NCBI GenBank assembly: GCA_009741485.1
Contig: CM019214.1
Span: 58,680,506 to 58,744,505 of the forward strand
Direction: 5' to 3'
DNA: 64,000 bases
Source: Malurus cyaneus samueli
Lineage: Eukaryota > Chordata > Aves > Passeriformes > Maluridae
In this document: positions 1 to 11,940 of the stretch, piece by piece
Layout: each line of letters starts with the position of its first letter
Numbering within the stretch: position 1 is the first letter of the stretch
Made by a program: the position numbers and the translations under genes
Notes under the pieces: generated by a model
What the model was told of the DNA's origin: nothing
Database searches by the model: none
What the model saw: the letters and a program-made list of their open reading frames with translations, nothing else

Positions 1-1772
1 TCTGTCCTCTGTGGGTCAAAGAGGTTGTGTCCAAGTCAGCTGGACACAAGTTACAGCTCCTACTTTATGTGCTTCAGGTGCTGGAAATAAATGGGGCTAA
101 AGGCTGTTTCTGAGCCTCTGAACCAAAAGGCTCTGGACGCAGGTGTTGTGACAATGTGATTGACCCTGTGTCAATGCACGTGACACCTGCAGGGGCCAAG
201 GCAGCTCTGAGAACAGGTTAAGGCAATTTGCTTTCCAACAGGGCTGCCACAGCCACAGCTTGCCCTGAGTGGCTTTAGGGAAAGCTTTCCTAGGAGCTGG
301 AGCTCCTGTTGGCACGTACTCCATGCTGCCACACCGACCCTACAGAGGATTTCCCTCTCGCCACCAGAAAGTCAACTATGCAAGGTGGCATGGACTCCTT
401 TTTTTCCTTGATTAAACCCATCTATATCCAAACTCTTTATGGCAGTTTGTCTTGACCTCACCAAGACGGCGTTCATTTGACTTAGTGATCTTTTGTGATG
501 TAAATCCTCCATATGAAACTTCCAAACACTCATCGCATACTCAGGCAAAGCTCACCCACAAGGACTTCATTCTCTGTTTTTCATTGGTTACTTTTTATTA
601 TTTAAATCTTAATGTAATGGTCAAAAGCAGGGAATGGAATGGTTAGTACTAGTTCAAAAATCTACACAAATTCTGGATAACTGATTTGCACAAATCCTTG
701 TTTTGCACTTGTAAATGTTCAAATCCAGTTAAAAGCCTTTGTTGATAAGGCTGTACCTGATGCAGAGCAAATGACTCTTCTGAGGCTTAGAAAGGGAATA
801 GCTCTAGGATACTTCCATTAGTGTTACTCCAATGGGCCATCTTATACCAGAGATTGATGTTTATACTAGTTTATCCAAGTTTATACTAGTTAGGTGAAAT
901 AACATATAAACATGTCTCCATGGCAGATCAGGACTCTCTTTTGGTGGCCCAAAAGACTTTTTTAGATGAGGCTTCCTCTCCCAATTTGAAAGACACAGTT
1001 TACTTAGAGTGGACTCAGTGCAGTGAATGCATTTATTTCTGATACTTCATTTTTTAAATGGGAACCTCTTCTTTTCTCAGGAGGCATATTTATGCCCTCA
1101 AAGAGTAGTATTTCAATGTTTACACCTATCTGTTGTGTATTTCATTGCTTCTGTTGGTCAAGAGGAATGATAAACTGTGCATCTCTCATAATATGTATTG
1201 ATCTTCCCAGAGATGATTTAAATCCCTATCGATACTATTCTGGACTCCATGTAAGATAAAATGCTGTATCTTCTCTCCATTTGCAATTCTTATTGTGGCG
1301 TGAAATCCTATCACAATTGTTTTCATTCTATTTAGCAACAATTCAAAAATATCTATTTATTTTAAGCAGTTAATCAATTAATAGAAAATTATTGCACTGG
1401 ATTTAGGTTGTTTTTCTGGTGTTAACTTCATTGTTAATGTCCAAATTCTCTTTTGTTGTGTGTAGTTTCCCTAAGATTTGCTATGTGTTTTCCAACAGCA
1501 AAACTGTCACTCTCTGTGACACTGTTAGTCCCATGAAAAGACCACAATAAATTGCTGATAGGATTTACTTTTCAGTGACCAGAGTATCAATTATGATGGA
1601 TTAATTATGGTCTAGGTTTTGAATGTAATGATGATCCCTCTTACTCTTGTAAACACCTAGTCTTCAATTAGGCCCCAATTTTCTTTACAATTTATTTGGA
1701 AACTGTGCCTGGATCACTGCATTCATAACTGCGTTGTGTAAATAGTGTAAACAACCACAACAACAAAGGAGT
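1..1772. other. AT-rich non-coding DNA, nothing identified
   Basis: No open frame here has family-like composition, and I see no recognisable repeat except a small direct duplication of a TTTATACTAGTT-containing segment near 858-890. The first 350 bases are somewhat richer in GC than what follows and could be an old unclassified repeat, but I cannot name it. Confidence 0.5.
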
Positions 1773-1991
1773 CCTGACCTTCAGCTCTGCCCCAGCAGCT
1801 CCACGGTTACTTAGTTTCCTTCATTGTTCTGTGTAGGATATTGTTCACTTGGATAGGTTTTCACTGTTTTGGAATCTTTTTNCCTGACCTTCAGCTCTGC
1901 CCCAGCAGCTCCACGGTTACTTAGTTTCCTTCATTGCTCTGTGCAGGATATTGTTCACTTGGATAGGTTTTCACTGTTTTGGAATCTTTTT
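1773..1991. repeat. 109-bp direct duplication around a single N
   Basis: Bases 1773-1881 and 1883-1991 are the same 109-bp sequence, beginning CCTGACCTTCAGCTCTGCC. They differ at only two sites (GTTCTGTGTAGG versus GCTCTGTGCAGG). They are separated by one N at 1882. The arrangement fits an imperfectly closed assembly gap, or two alleles joined end to end, better than a biological tandem repeat. Confidence 0.9.
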
Positions 1992-2994
1992 AAAAATAAT
2001 TGATTAAAGCACCTCTATAAATTGAATTTCCCATGTGGACTTTTTAAAGCCTCTGGAACTTGATAAGCTTTTGTAACACTAGAAGAAATGTTTCATGTGG
2101 CTTGACTTCCTCCTTGCATAAAGGAGCATTTCATCAGCTGTGGTGTGCTCTGCTAAGCTGTGCTGGCACAGAGACACCTGAATCCCATAGTCTAACCAGC
2201 TTTTTTTGTCCTTGCCTCAGGGTAAGAGATTCAAGAAAGTTGTTTTGTTGTTCAGTGAGGAAGATACTGCTGAGCAAATGAATTAAAATAACATAAAAGT
2301 CCCTCTCTTCTTGGAGAGAACTTTGCATAAACTCTGAAGGGTATGCCTCTCTCTGTTTGTGAGTTCTTTGGAAATGGTTGCTTAGAAAAAAAACCTTAGA
2401 ATAATTAGAAAACAATCAAGTATCTAAGTTGATATAAAAAAGGGGGGGATGGGTAGACAAAGGAGTGTTAAATACATCTCAAGTTAAATTGAAAGTAAAA
2501 CTCAGAAAGAAAAAAAAACTTAAGCTTCAAGCTCCAGGGCAAAAAAGCTGCAGTCTTCTGGGGTTTAGTGTTTCCAGCAACAATGACAAGCAACAGGTAA
2601 GGATGAAAGCAAATGTGCATGGAATGAGAGCATTTCCCACTACTCTCGCTTTAAAATCTGCCCATTTCTATGTCTGATCTGGAGCCATGAAGTGGAAAGT
2701 GTGCATATTTTAAAGCAGCAGGAAGGAACTGTAATTATGTCCTTGCAAGGTCTGTGAACATTAGGTTTTTATCTCCCCAGGAGTTAGATTTCTTAAACAT
2801 TTTCAACTGCTGTAGCAAAACTCAATCAAAGAAAAGTCTCCCCTTTCCTTTCTTTAAGACCTGAGACAACAGAAGAGAAGAAATTGAAAAATAACAGATG
2901 CAAGTTTATCTCATATTTCTTTTATTTCAGGAATGTATGGCACTTACCCTTGATGATTCTCTAAAACCTGGCTGGCAGTTCAAAGACTAAGAAG
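1992..2994. other. AT-rich non-coding DNA, nothing identified
   Basis: Short open frames on both strands look like chance. No repeat family was recognised. Confidence 0.5.
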
Positions 2995-3074
2995 CAAGGA
3001 CAGAGCTGTGTGATGCACAAGTGTCACTGAGGGACAAGGACAGAGCTGTGTGATGTACAAGCGTCACTGAGGGA
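2995..3074. repeat. 40-bp tandem duplication
   Basis: The 40-bp unit beginning CAAGGACAGAGCTGTGTGATG occurs at 2995-3034 and again at 3035-3074, with two substitutions (GCACAAGTG versus GTACAAGCG). It is a simple head-to-tail duplication. Confidence 0.93.
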
Positions 3075-3344
3075 TTAACTGGGATTCAAACATATTTTGA
3101 AGAGAAACATATTTCAAAAGAGAAAGCGTAGCTCAATATGGAATGATAAGAGTTTGAAACTTTTGAAATTTTTCTTACTGTTCTTCCACATTTTATGCAC
3201 TAAATTGACTTGAATCAGTTCAGTGCACTATTGGCAGTCACATGGCTGCATGTAGGTTATCCCTGCTTGCCAAGAAACACAGCTCTCTCAGAATTAGCCA
3301 GTGTGACAGCTGGCTTAGAGCACATTTCACTGCTTGGAGTGTCA

Positions 3345-3965
3345 TGAATGGAGCCACCCATCCGTGGAGGACCTGGGGTGTTGGCTGACAGCTGGATGAG
3401 CATGAGCCAGCAGTGCCCAGGGGCCCAAGATGATCAGTGGCATCCTGGCCTGTGCCAGCAACAGTGTGGCCATGAGGACCAGGGCAGGAATCATCTCATC
3501 CCCTGTACTGTGAAGCATTCCCCCGCTCTGTGCAACTTGGCAACACCTCAAGTCCCCTGTTCAGTTTTCGGCCCCTCACTACCAGAAATGCATTGAGGTG
3601 CTGGAGTGTGTCCAGAGAAGGGCAACAGAGCTGGTGAAGGGTCTGGAGCACAAATCCCACAAGGAACAGCTGAGGGAGCTGGGGCTGTTTAGCCCAGGCA
3701 AAAGGAGGCTCAGGGGAGATCATGTCACTCTATACAATGGACTTGGTCTCTTTTTCCAACAAGTGACAGGATGATTCTTCACTGTGAGGGTGGTGAGACA
3801 CTAGAACAAGTTGCCTGAGGAGTTGTGGATGCCCCATCACTGGACATGTCCAAGGCCAGGCTGGATGGGACTTTGATCAAGGGGAAGCTGTCCCTGTCCA
3901 TGGCAGAGGGGTTGGAGCTAGATGACGTTTAATGTCCCTTCCAGCCAAGTTATTCTATGTGCCTA
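3345..3965 (+). mobile_element. CR1 LINE, 3' end
   Basis: This is the 3' part of a chicken-repeat-1 non-LTR retrotransposon in the plus orientation. It shows the CR1 landmarks in order: GAGCCAGCAGTGCCCAGG, TGGCATCCTGGCCTGTGCCAG, GTGTCCAGAGAAGGGCAAC, GAGGCTCAGGGGAGATC, GGTGGTGAGACACTAGAACA, and an end at CCCTTCCAGCCAAGTTATTCTATG. It is 5' truncated, as most CR1 copies are, and it carries an internal deletion around 3750-3770. No intact ORF2 remains. Confidence 0.88.
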
Positions 3966-4240
3966 TGATTATATGACAAGGGGAAATGGCCTCAAGTTGT
4001 GCTAGAGGAGATTTAGTACAGACATTAGAAAAAATTTCTTCACTAAAAGTGTTATCAAACAAATATTTGAACAGGCTGCCCATTGAAATGGTTGAGCCAC
4101 CATCTCTGGTAGCATTAAAAAGACGTGTTGACATGGCACACCAGGACATGGTTTAGTGATGGACTTGGCAGTGGTAGGTTTGCATTAAACTCAATAATCT
4201 TAAGGGTCTTTTCTATAGAAATTATTCTATGGTTCTTTAT
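3966..4240 (+). mobile_element. Second, older CR1 3' end
   Basis: Directly after the previous CR1, the sequence again runs through CR1 tail landmarks: GGGGAAATGGCCTCAAGTTG, AAAAAATTTCTTCACTAAAAG, GAACAGGCTGCCCATTGAAATGG. It ends near ATTATTCTATGG. It is more decayed than its neighbour, so the two are probably separate insertions or a tandemly joined pair. Confidence 0.75.
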
Positions 4241-5393
4241 ATGTGATCATAGATTTATTCAGATTTATTGCATACCTGAGATGTCAGAAAATATTGGAGT
4301 GAGTTTTTATTGCTGATATTTTATTGTGATATTTTTCTGCCTGCAATCATAAATAGCACTTGGCTTTATTGTCAAGAAAAAAGGAAGCCATATTCCAGTA
4401 GTGCACTGTAGAAAAGGACAACAAAAACTGTGCAGGTGCTTCTCTGTTCAATTCATTGAAAGGTTGCCAAATGCTTGGCAGAGTCACTTATTTCAGCTGT
4501 CAACAGGAAGTTTTAAAAGGTTTGCCTGCTTTAAAAGGGTGTCTGCATCCCCACAGATGAAAGAGAGGGAAAGATCCTGACCAAATATTCAGCCAACTAT
4601 TTGTCTCATCCATTTTGACATAGACCTCTTCAGGCTGGTGGCTAGGTTGATTCAAATGCTTCACCATGCCAACTTGAGTCTTCATCCAGCTGCACAGTCT
4701 TTGCTGTAAAAAAATCTTGTAGTTTTGAGAGGTGGAAGAATGGTTCCTTCGGGCAACTGGCTTAAAATTGTTGTTTCTTAATCATTCAAATTCATTTGTA
4801 TATTTTACAAAAAAAGAAAAAAAAAGTTTGAGGGAATAAGTTCAACTCATTTAGACAACCCATCCTTCCTGTTCCATTAAAATTGCATGAAGCACAACTC
4901 AAAACAAATGCAAGTGGTGTAAGTGTTGAAGGCAGGGAGTGCCTTTTTCAGGGCAGATGACATTCAGAGGCAGAGTCAGAGGCATTGTCTGTGCTAAAAA
5001 GTGGGAGCTCGCGAGAGGATTCAGAGAATGTTTTCCCACCGTGCAGCAGGCATCCTCAAAGCACAGCAGCACTATCCTTTCCCTGTTTAACCACAAAGGA
5101 CAAAAACAATTCTTCAATTTATAGGTCTCTCCCTACTGATAAAAATTTTAACTGAAACAGACAAAAATGTCTGTTCTGAGAATCAGAATGGGTGCTTCAG
5201 GGTACTCTTCAGCTTCTGTTGCTATGATTTAAATACACACTTCATGCTATGAGTCCACCTTTTTCCCCTTGCAATTGTTTTTCCCCACTCAGTACAAATT
5301 TTTGTGCAGAAAGAGTAGTCAGTAGTATCCTTGTTCATGAAGCCTCAAACAGGAAAACCTATTTTTTCTAGAGCTGTTCATATGGAAGATGAG

Positions 5394-5410
5394 AAAAAAA
5401 AAAAAAAAAA
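5394..5410. repeat. Poly(A) run, 17 bp
   Basis: A homopolymer of 17 A follows GATGAG. It is not preceded by a recognisable LINE or processed-gene 3' end. Confidence 0.9.
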
Positions 5411-6908
5411 CAATTGCAAATATTTTTGTACACATAATGAATATAAAATGAGAGGAAAAATGCACATAAACCAAAAGAAAAACACCAACAATGTTCACGG
5501 AGTGTCTAAATACAGTGCAGGATGAGAAGAGTATTTTCTGCCTGGTCAGGCGAGCAGTATGGCATTGTGTGATGAAGTTCATTCTCTTGCTCTCGCCACC
5601 ATCCAGCAGCAGTGTATTGCTTCATGCCTCATCACTGGGTTACTCATCTTGTGAGGTAAGTCATCCTTCAGGCAAGAAACTGATTTTGTATTTTGTGCAT
5701 GTTTTATATTTTGCCTTAGGTAGCCTTCAGTTTGCTTTTTTAAAACTAAATCATATTGCCTTTGAATTCACTTGCCTATTGCTTATTCACTACTATTCAC
5801 TATTCAGATAGCAGTGAGATTTCCTACCTAACCAGACTTTGCCCCACAGCACAGTTTTCACCAAACTCTACTTCCACGAACTTTTCCATGGTGAGATGCA
5901 TCCTGAGGTGTGAATCAGGACAGTGCTGCATATTTCCGGCCAGGTGATCAGCTGAATACCTTCTGATACCTGTTCATTTCACTTCATAGAAAGTACCATT
6001 TTTGAAACTATTATCTTTTTTTTTCCCCCAGAGAGTAAAAGAATAATCCTGTGTAAGCCTGGCAGCTTGAAGCTGGAGGGGAATTGTTGATCTTTTCCTG
6101 ATTTTCAGTGAGGTGGAAGCCTGTAAGCACCTTCAAGTTCTGCTAGGAAGAGAGGCCAAGAATGGTGCAATGGGCACATGGATAAAGGTTGATTTATGGG
6201 TCTCAAAACATTGGAAGCATTTCTCTCAAACCAAATTAGTTTAAAAGTTGGAGAAAATGTGAGATTTATAATTATGTTGGAGAAATACAAGCAAGCCAAC
6301 TGTTATCCATGTAAAATGGCAGAAACAGATACCTTAATTTGGTTGCACAGCTTTTATGGTCCATATGTCAGGAATTTTAGGCAATTTTAAGCTTGGCAGT
6401 TTTTTTCTGAATGGAAAGAAAAAATTTGCATAGGAGGGCTGCTTGTGGCATCTCTTTACTGCTGTCCTGCAACTAAGATATAAAACATTGTGAAGGTGGG
6501 CAAGCAGTTTGGTTCATTAGGCCTGGGCCACTACTGGTGGGGAAAGAGGTCATGAGGAGGAGAGAAAGCAGTTGGTTGGCGCCCGGGCTGGCAATGAGCC
6601 TGGACACGAGGGGTTTCCTTGCTAAACCCACACATGGGTGGTACATGACACCCTGGCCAGTGGGCCATGACAAACAGCACAACACAGATTAAATTGACCA
6701 AACATGAGCAGGACCCCTTAACCTGACTGCCTGACCCCAGAATATAACCTTTTTAGTGTCATTAACACAGTGTCTTTGGGCTCAGAGATTCAACTGTGGT
6801 TCACTACCAGAGCAATTATTTACAACTGAAGAAGGGTTCATTTGGGACTATTTCCCCTGTATTCTGGAAGGTAATCTGCTTTTCAGATAATATTCATATT
6901 TTCATTTT

Positions 6909-6936
6909 ATGATGATGATGATGTAACATCATCATA
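6909..6936. repeat. (ATG)5 followed by its inverted counterpart
   Basis: Five ATG units are followed after a short TAA spacer by CATCATCAT, giving a small perfect inverted repeat that could fold into a hairpin on either strand. Confidence 0.7.
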
Positions 6937-6996
6937 ATTTTTCCATCCCCCCTCCAAAATAATCTATTTACTTAATTTAAGGTTTTTTTGTTTGTG

Positions 6997-7016
6997 TTTT
7001 TTTTTTTTTTTTTTTT
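6997..7016. repeat. Poly(T) run, 20 bp
   Basis: A homopolymer of 20 T is preceded by a T-rich GTTTTTTTGTTTGTG stretch. Confidence 0.9.
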
Positions 7017-10000
7017 ATTTTGGATTTTTTGTGAAGTACAAGATACTCTTTAATGGGGTGATGGGGTGTCAGACAATATAGTTGCTGTCATTGGTTTCCT
7101 ATACAGGGACTAGGGCATTAGTTTTAGAAAAACTGAAAAACTATTCTGTCTGTAAGTGCCTGGCAGAAAAGTTGTACTTATAAGATATATTTACATTTTG
7201 AAAGAAAGAAAAAAACCCCAAAAACATGGTAGTATGGAGCTCACCTAATCTAGTGGGCCATAATAACTTCTTGAGTGTCACCAATTTTTCAGAATTAAAA
7301 TGACTGGTAGATTCTGGCCAGTAGGTGAAAACTTCAGTTTTTGCAGGTGAGTAGCTGACAACATGCACATTTCAATTAAATTCAATTCAGTTTGGTTTTA
7401 GTATTTTGATGGCCAAGTTGCACTTAACCGTGAAGAGGTTAAAAATATGCTACATTACAAGATGTTTTCCTTGCAAATACCTTAGAGAAGTATTCATGTA
7501 TCCTGAGAAGTTTTCAGCTGATATTTTAAAAACTGCTGATACAAAATATAATCAACATTTCAATGAAAAGAAGAATGAAATAAAAGTTTTGCTATCTTCT
7601 TTTTCAAATAGAAAAAAAATATTGACAGTACTTGAAATCTGACATATTTTGTTTTGTTTAGCTGATGGTTTTTAAAACCTGTTTTCTAGAATTTTAATGG
7701 AAGTTGCTGTGTTATTAATAAATAGAAATTATATTTCAATATTATTCTCTTCAAAGAATAGTTTTGTAAAGCACTTTGCCAAAATTGTACACATACAGCA
7801 AAAGTGGTGATTAACTTCACATGTAACTTTTCTCTAGTCGTTCCTGTTTTAGAAATGCAGAAATTGAATTAGAAATTGTTTTATCCAATGAATCTTCACA
7901 TATCCTTTGAATTGAAAGTCATCAAAATCCATTCACATTTCTCTACCATTCTCCTCTCAGTATTGTGTACCTCCAATCTAATTGGCCACAATGCATTGCA
8001 TGAAGAAGTTACAGTATTTTCACTGGAGGTGCTACTTTGGGTTTCCATTTCTTTATTATGAAACTTTCTAAGAAATAAAGTTCATGTTTCACTCTTAGGG
8101 CAGGCATGCATGTTCCTTGTGTGAATATGCTGGCTGATTCACTGATTCATTTTGTCTTAAAAAGAGATATATATATATTTTGTTTCAATCTTAAACTATT
8201 TGATGCCATCGATAACTTCTACGGTCATAAGCAGTAACGAGGGTTCATTATTTCAGTTGTCACAGAACAGCTTATTTTAAAGCTACTATGAATTTAACTT
8301 TATTACCAAGGTCAGTCCTCCAGGAACTATGTTATCAGCTTTCAACTAGTTAAAATTTTGAACTATTCTTTAAGACTGTTTCACTTTTTAAAGGTTATCA
8401 CTGAGTACTTGAGTGCCACAGAGCATGGTGTATCATTTCAGGGCAATGAGTACACCTTTCCCTTCTGTTCCTCTTATTCATTGCATTTCTGTGGAAACCT
8501 GCAGAGGTGCGACTGTCTGGCTTTGGGGGGAGTCTAAGTTAAGCAGGGTTCTGGCTTTAGGATTTGGATTATTTGGTGATGTGATGGTGAGAATAATTGA
8601 GGTAAATAATTTCTGTATTCACCAATCATTCTCTGGACATTTTGGGCTACAGACTAGTGTACTTAGATAAAGTTGGTGAGTATTTTCTTTAAAATCCCAT
8701 GGAAGATACTGCACCTGGCACAGTTAACAAGAACCGAACTATAGATAGTAACCCCTGTGGAACAAACAGCCATTATCTTAAATAATGGAGTTCAGAGGAG
8801 GAAAGATAAAGGCATTTTCCCTTGTTATTTTAAATCCTCTAAGTGTCAGGATCAAAAAAGGGAGATAGATGTCTCTGTGGTATGAATGGGAAAAAAATTA
8901 GAAAGCACAACAACTATGGGATTTTTTTATAATGTACACAAAGTTCTTGACATTAATCTGTCATTGCACAAATTTTTCAGCTACAGAAATATGGGTCTTT
9001 TGTAACTGGAAGGCTTGACTGACTTGTTCATGAATGTGATGGGTTTGGGAAAAGAAGAATCCCTAAGTGGAAACAAAGGTGAAGCTTTTTTGTTTGTTTG
9101 AAGTAAAAAAGGATGTGACAGAAACAGGTAGAAAGTGATTTATAGCAACTGACATGTGTAGCTGTTAGTCCTGCTTTTATTCTGTATGTCTTTTTGCCTC
9201 TGGTGTTAACCCTATGTCAATCAGTAGTTTTAATCTGTTGTCCCAACATAACAGCAAAAATACAAAGCAACATCATAACACCAAAATTTGATGTGATTTA
9301 TCATAGCACAGAGATCTCTAGAAGGATGATTGGTGAAAGGCTGTCATTCTCTGACACTCTGAGAAAGATCCTTTTAAAAGTCAGAGAAATTGCAAGGGTC
9401 ACATCTAAAAAATCAGCGTTAGTCTTGAGAGCTGTGGAAGCTTCTCTTGCTTTCTGAAGCCTCTCACTTGCATGATCAGACAGAAACCATCAGCAAATTT
9501 TGGTATGAGTGGCTTATTTTTCAAATATTTTTAATTTTAAATGAATTTAATTATACTAAAGGTCTAAGAAGCTTGTCTGCAAAAAATATTCTCTTTACAT
9601 CTTTTCAGCAATGGAATTTTGGGGTTTTGGAGGACTTGTTATTTGTTTGACTTTCCCCCAGAAATGGTTCATTCGAGGGGAAAATAAAATATATATACTT
9701 GGTGAATACCTATACTCTGTCGACATAGGTGACAATGGTACAGCCATCTTGTGGTTACTGAGGTTTAAAATTGTTTGTAAATCATGAATTCATCTACATA
9801 AGGCATTTCCCCTAGCACATGGGTAGAGATTAGTGTCTGTTCTGCTTATCTTTGAGAGGAATCATAGTCTGAATATATCTGTCTCTTCCCTATTGCTTAA
9901 ACGAACACTTGTAACAGATTATACTGTTTAGACAGCAAAGGTTAGGGGAAATAAATCTTTCTGCAAAGAGCTGAAAACCGTTGTCAGCAGATAACGAGTT

Positions 10001-10781
10001 CTTCTCTAAAGTAGCATTTGTAAAATGAAAGAAGTAAAGTCTATGGTTCTGAGGGAAAAGTGAAAAAATATGAGAAAAAGCCATGACACTGGTTTTGATT
10101 ATTTTTTTTTTCCATTTTTAATCTAGAAAAAAATTACTACAGTTGGGCTCATCCCAAGGGAAGTTAGTGTGGGAAATTAGTGATGCTCCTGTGTTGCTTA
10201 AGGCTGAGTGTTGTTGCCATAGGGTGCTGTCCTCAGAACGATATGGATAAAAGGACTTCTTTTAATGTGGCCTCCCTTTTATAGGGATATTTTCCCAGTG
10301 CCTAGGCAGTCCAAGCACTGTTGCCCATTCTCTACATGCTCTGCCTCAAATAACTTGAGCATCACTGGGATAGAGAAGCCTCATTTAAGCGGCTTTTAAG
10401 TGACCACACGGCATCGTGACTGTGCTGATTTTCATACAGAAGCTCTGTGGGTGAGGTAAGATGCAAAGAGCATGGTAGGAGTTCACAGAAGACATTGTGT
10501 TGGTCTTGCTAGGAAAAAGAAATGAAATTGTGGCATTTGTCTTTGCCTCACGAGTTTTTTTACTGAAGAAAGGCCTAAGCTTCTGAGTTCCTGTCACCAT
10601 TATTTGGAAATGGCCTTTCTGTCTCTCACAGCTGGGGATTCTGTGTCCATGGGAGGACACAGAATGTCTGCAGGCAGACTGTGGGCATTCAAGATCATGT
10701 CTGAAGCTCCCACCCAAGCATGGGGGTCCTGGTTCAGTAACAGTAACAGAGCAGTAATTGACAGCAAATTGCATCCCAAAT

Positions 10782-11350
10782 CATATGGTCGTAGAAACCT
10801 TTACGTTGGAAAAGAACTTTAAGATTATCATGTCCAACTGTCAATCTAAGTCTTTTACTAAACCATATCCCTAAGCATCACATCTACACTTTTTTTCAAT
10901 GCCTCCATGGATGGTGACTACCCTGGCCACTCTGTAACAATGCTTGACAACCCTTTTAGTGAAGAAATTTTTCTCAACATCCAATCTAAACCTTTCTTGG
11001 TACAACTAGAGGCCATTTCCTTGTCTCTAATTGCTTGTTTCTTGGGAGAAGGGACTGATCTGCTTTCAGGTAACTGTAGAGTGATGAAGTCACCCCTGAA
11101 TCTCCTTTTCTCCAGGCTAAACACCCCCAACTCCCTCAGCTGCTCCTCACAGAACTCACTCTCTACACCCTTCACCTGCTCTGTTGCCCTTGTTGGACTT
11201 GCTCCAGAACCTCAATGTCCTACGGGCAGTGAGGGGCCCAGAACTGGACACAGCACCCAAAGTGTGACCTCAGCAGTGCCCAGTACAGAGGGGAAATCAC
11301 TGCCCTGGTCCTGCTGGCCACACTATCTCTGATACAGGCTAGATGCCTCC
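10782..11350 (-). mobile_element. CR1 LINE 3' end, minus orientation
   Basis: Reading on the plus strand, the antisense CR1 landmarks appear in order: ATCATATGGTCGTAGAAACC (the tail), CCTCCATGGATGGTGACTACC, AGTGAAGAAATTTTTCTCAACATCC, CCTTTTCTCCAGGCTAAACACCCC, GGGCCCAGAACTGGACACAGC, and a break after CTGATACAGGCTAGATGCC. The homology stops at about 11350. It resumes after a short AT-rich duplicated spacer with a distant part of CR1 (see 11407-11940). Confidence 0.88.
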
Positions 11351-11360
11351 CTTTTTTTTA

Positions 11361-11406
11361 ATGTATTTAGAGAAACAGTTTTTATGTATTTAGACAAACA
11401 GTTTTT
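11361..11406. repeat. 23-bp tandem duplication at a CR1 deletion junction
   Basis: ATGTATTTAGAGAAACAGTTTTT (11361-11383) is followed by a second copy with one substitution (11384-11406). It lies exactly between two CR1 parts that are far apart in the full-length element. Confidence 0.85.
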
Positions 11407-11940
11407 ATTTTCACCTGCCAGATTACGTTCTATTTGGGCTTTGGCCCATCTAACTTTCTCCCTACATAACCTCACAACATCCCTCTGGTCCTCCTGAGTT
11501 GCCTGCCCCTTCTTACATTCTTACAGAGGTGAACATTCTGTTTTTTCCCCTGAGTTCCAGGCAAAGCTCTCTGTTCAGAGAGGCTGGTGTCCCCCTCAGG
11601 CTCAGCATTCAGCACATGGTTACAGTGTGCTCCATTGTCTTTATGATTTCCGTCTTGAAAAAGATCCACCCTTTGCTATTCAGGGATGCCTCCCAGGAGA
11701 CTCTGTCAATCAGGCTCCTAAACAGGCCAAAATCTGTCCTGAAATTTCAAGGTGATAGTTGTGTTAAACCCCCTCCTTACTTCTCCAAGCACTGAAAACT
11801 CCTGTCTGATGATCATTTTGCCCAAGATGGCCTCCAATGGCTGTATCACCCACCTGCCCTTCTCTGTTCACAAAGAACGTGAGGCAGGTCTCAAATCCTC
11901 TGGATAGCCATCAAGTAGTCTTCTCAATGAGGCCACAGAC
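11407..11940 (-). mobile_element. CR1 ORF2 fragment, endonuclease C-terminus and linker
   Basis: On the plus strand this stretch carries the antisense of CR1 ORF2 upstream of the reverse transcriptase: GGGCTTTGGCCCATCTAAC, AGTTCCAGGCAAAGCTCTCTG, CCAGGAGACTCTGTCAATC, CCCAAGATGGCCTCCAATGG, TTCTCTGTTCACAAAGAACG. In the intact LINE this codes for the end of the apurinic-type endonuclease and the linker to the reverse transcriptase. No frame is open here, so it is a dead remnant. Together with 10782-11350 it appears to be one CR1 copy that has lost the whole reverse transcriptase region. The assignment comes from recall of the family and would need an alignment. Confidence 0.7.

Larger units (their letters stand above)
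4241..10781. other. 6.5 kb AT-rich non-coding DNA
   Basis: I find no gene. Short open frames on either strand have the composition of chance translations. Simple sequence inside includes a 17-bp A run (5394-5410), a 20-bp T run (6997-7016), five ATG triplets (6909-6923) and a short TA run near 8166-8179. The stretch could be intergenic or a large intron. Confidence 0.5.

Noticed and set aside
6576..6585. TTGGCGCCCG, resembling a retroviral primer binding site
   Set aside because: The match continues for only ten bases. No LTR end with CA lies directly upstream and no gag-like frame follows.
10385..10774. 129-codon minus-strand open frame next to a CR1
   Set aside because: No recognisable domain. 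It ends at the border of the CR1 and is probably a chance frame.
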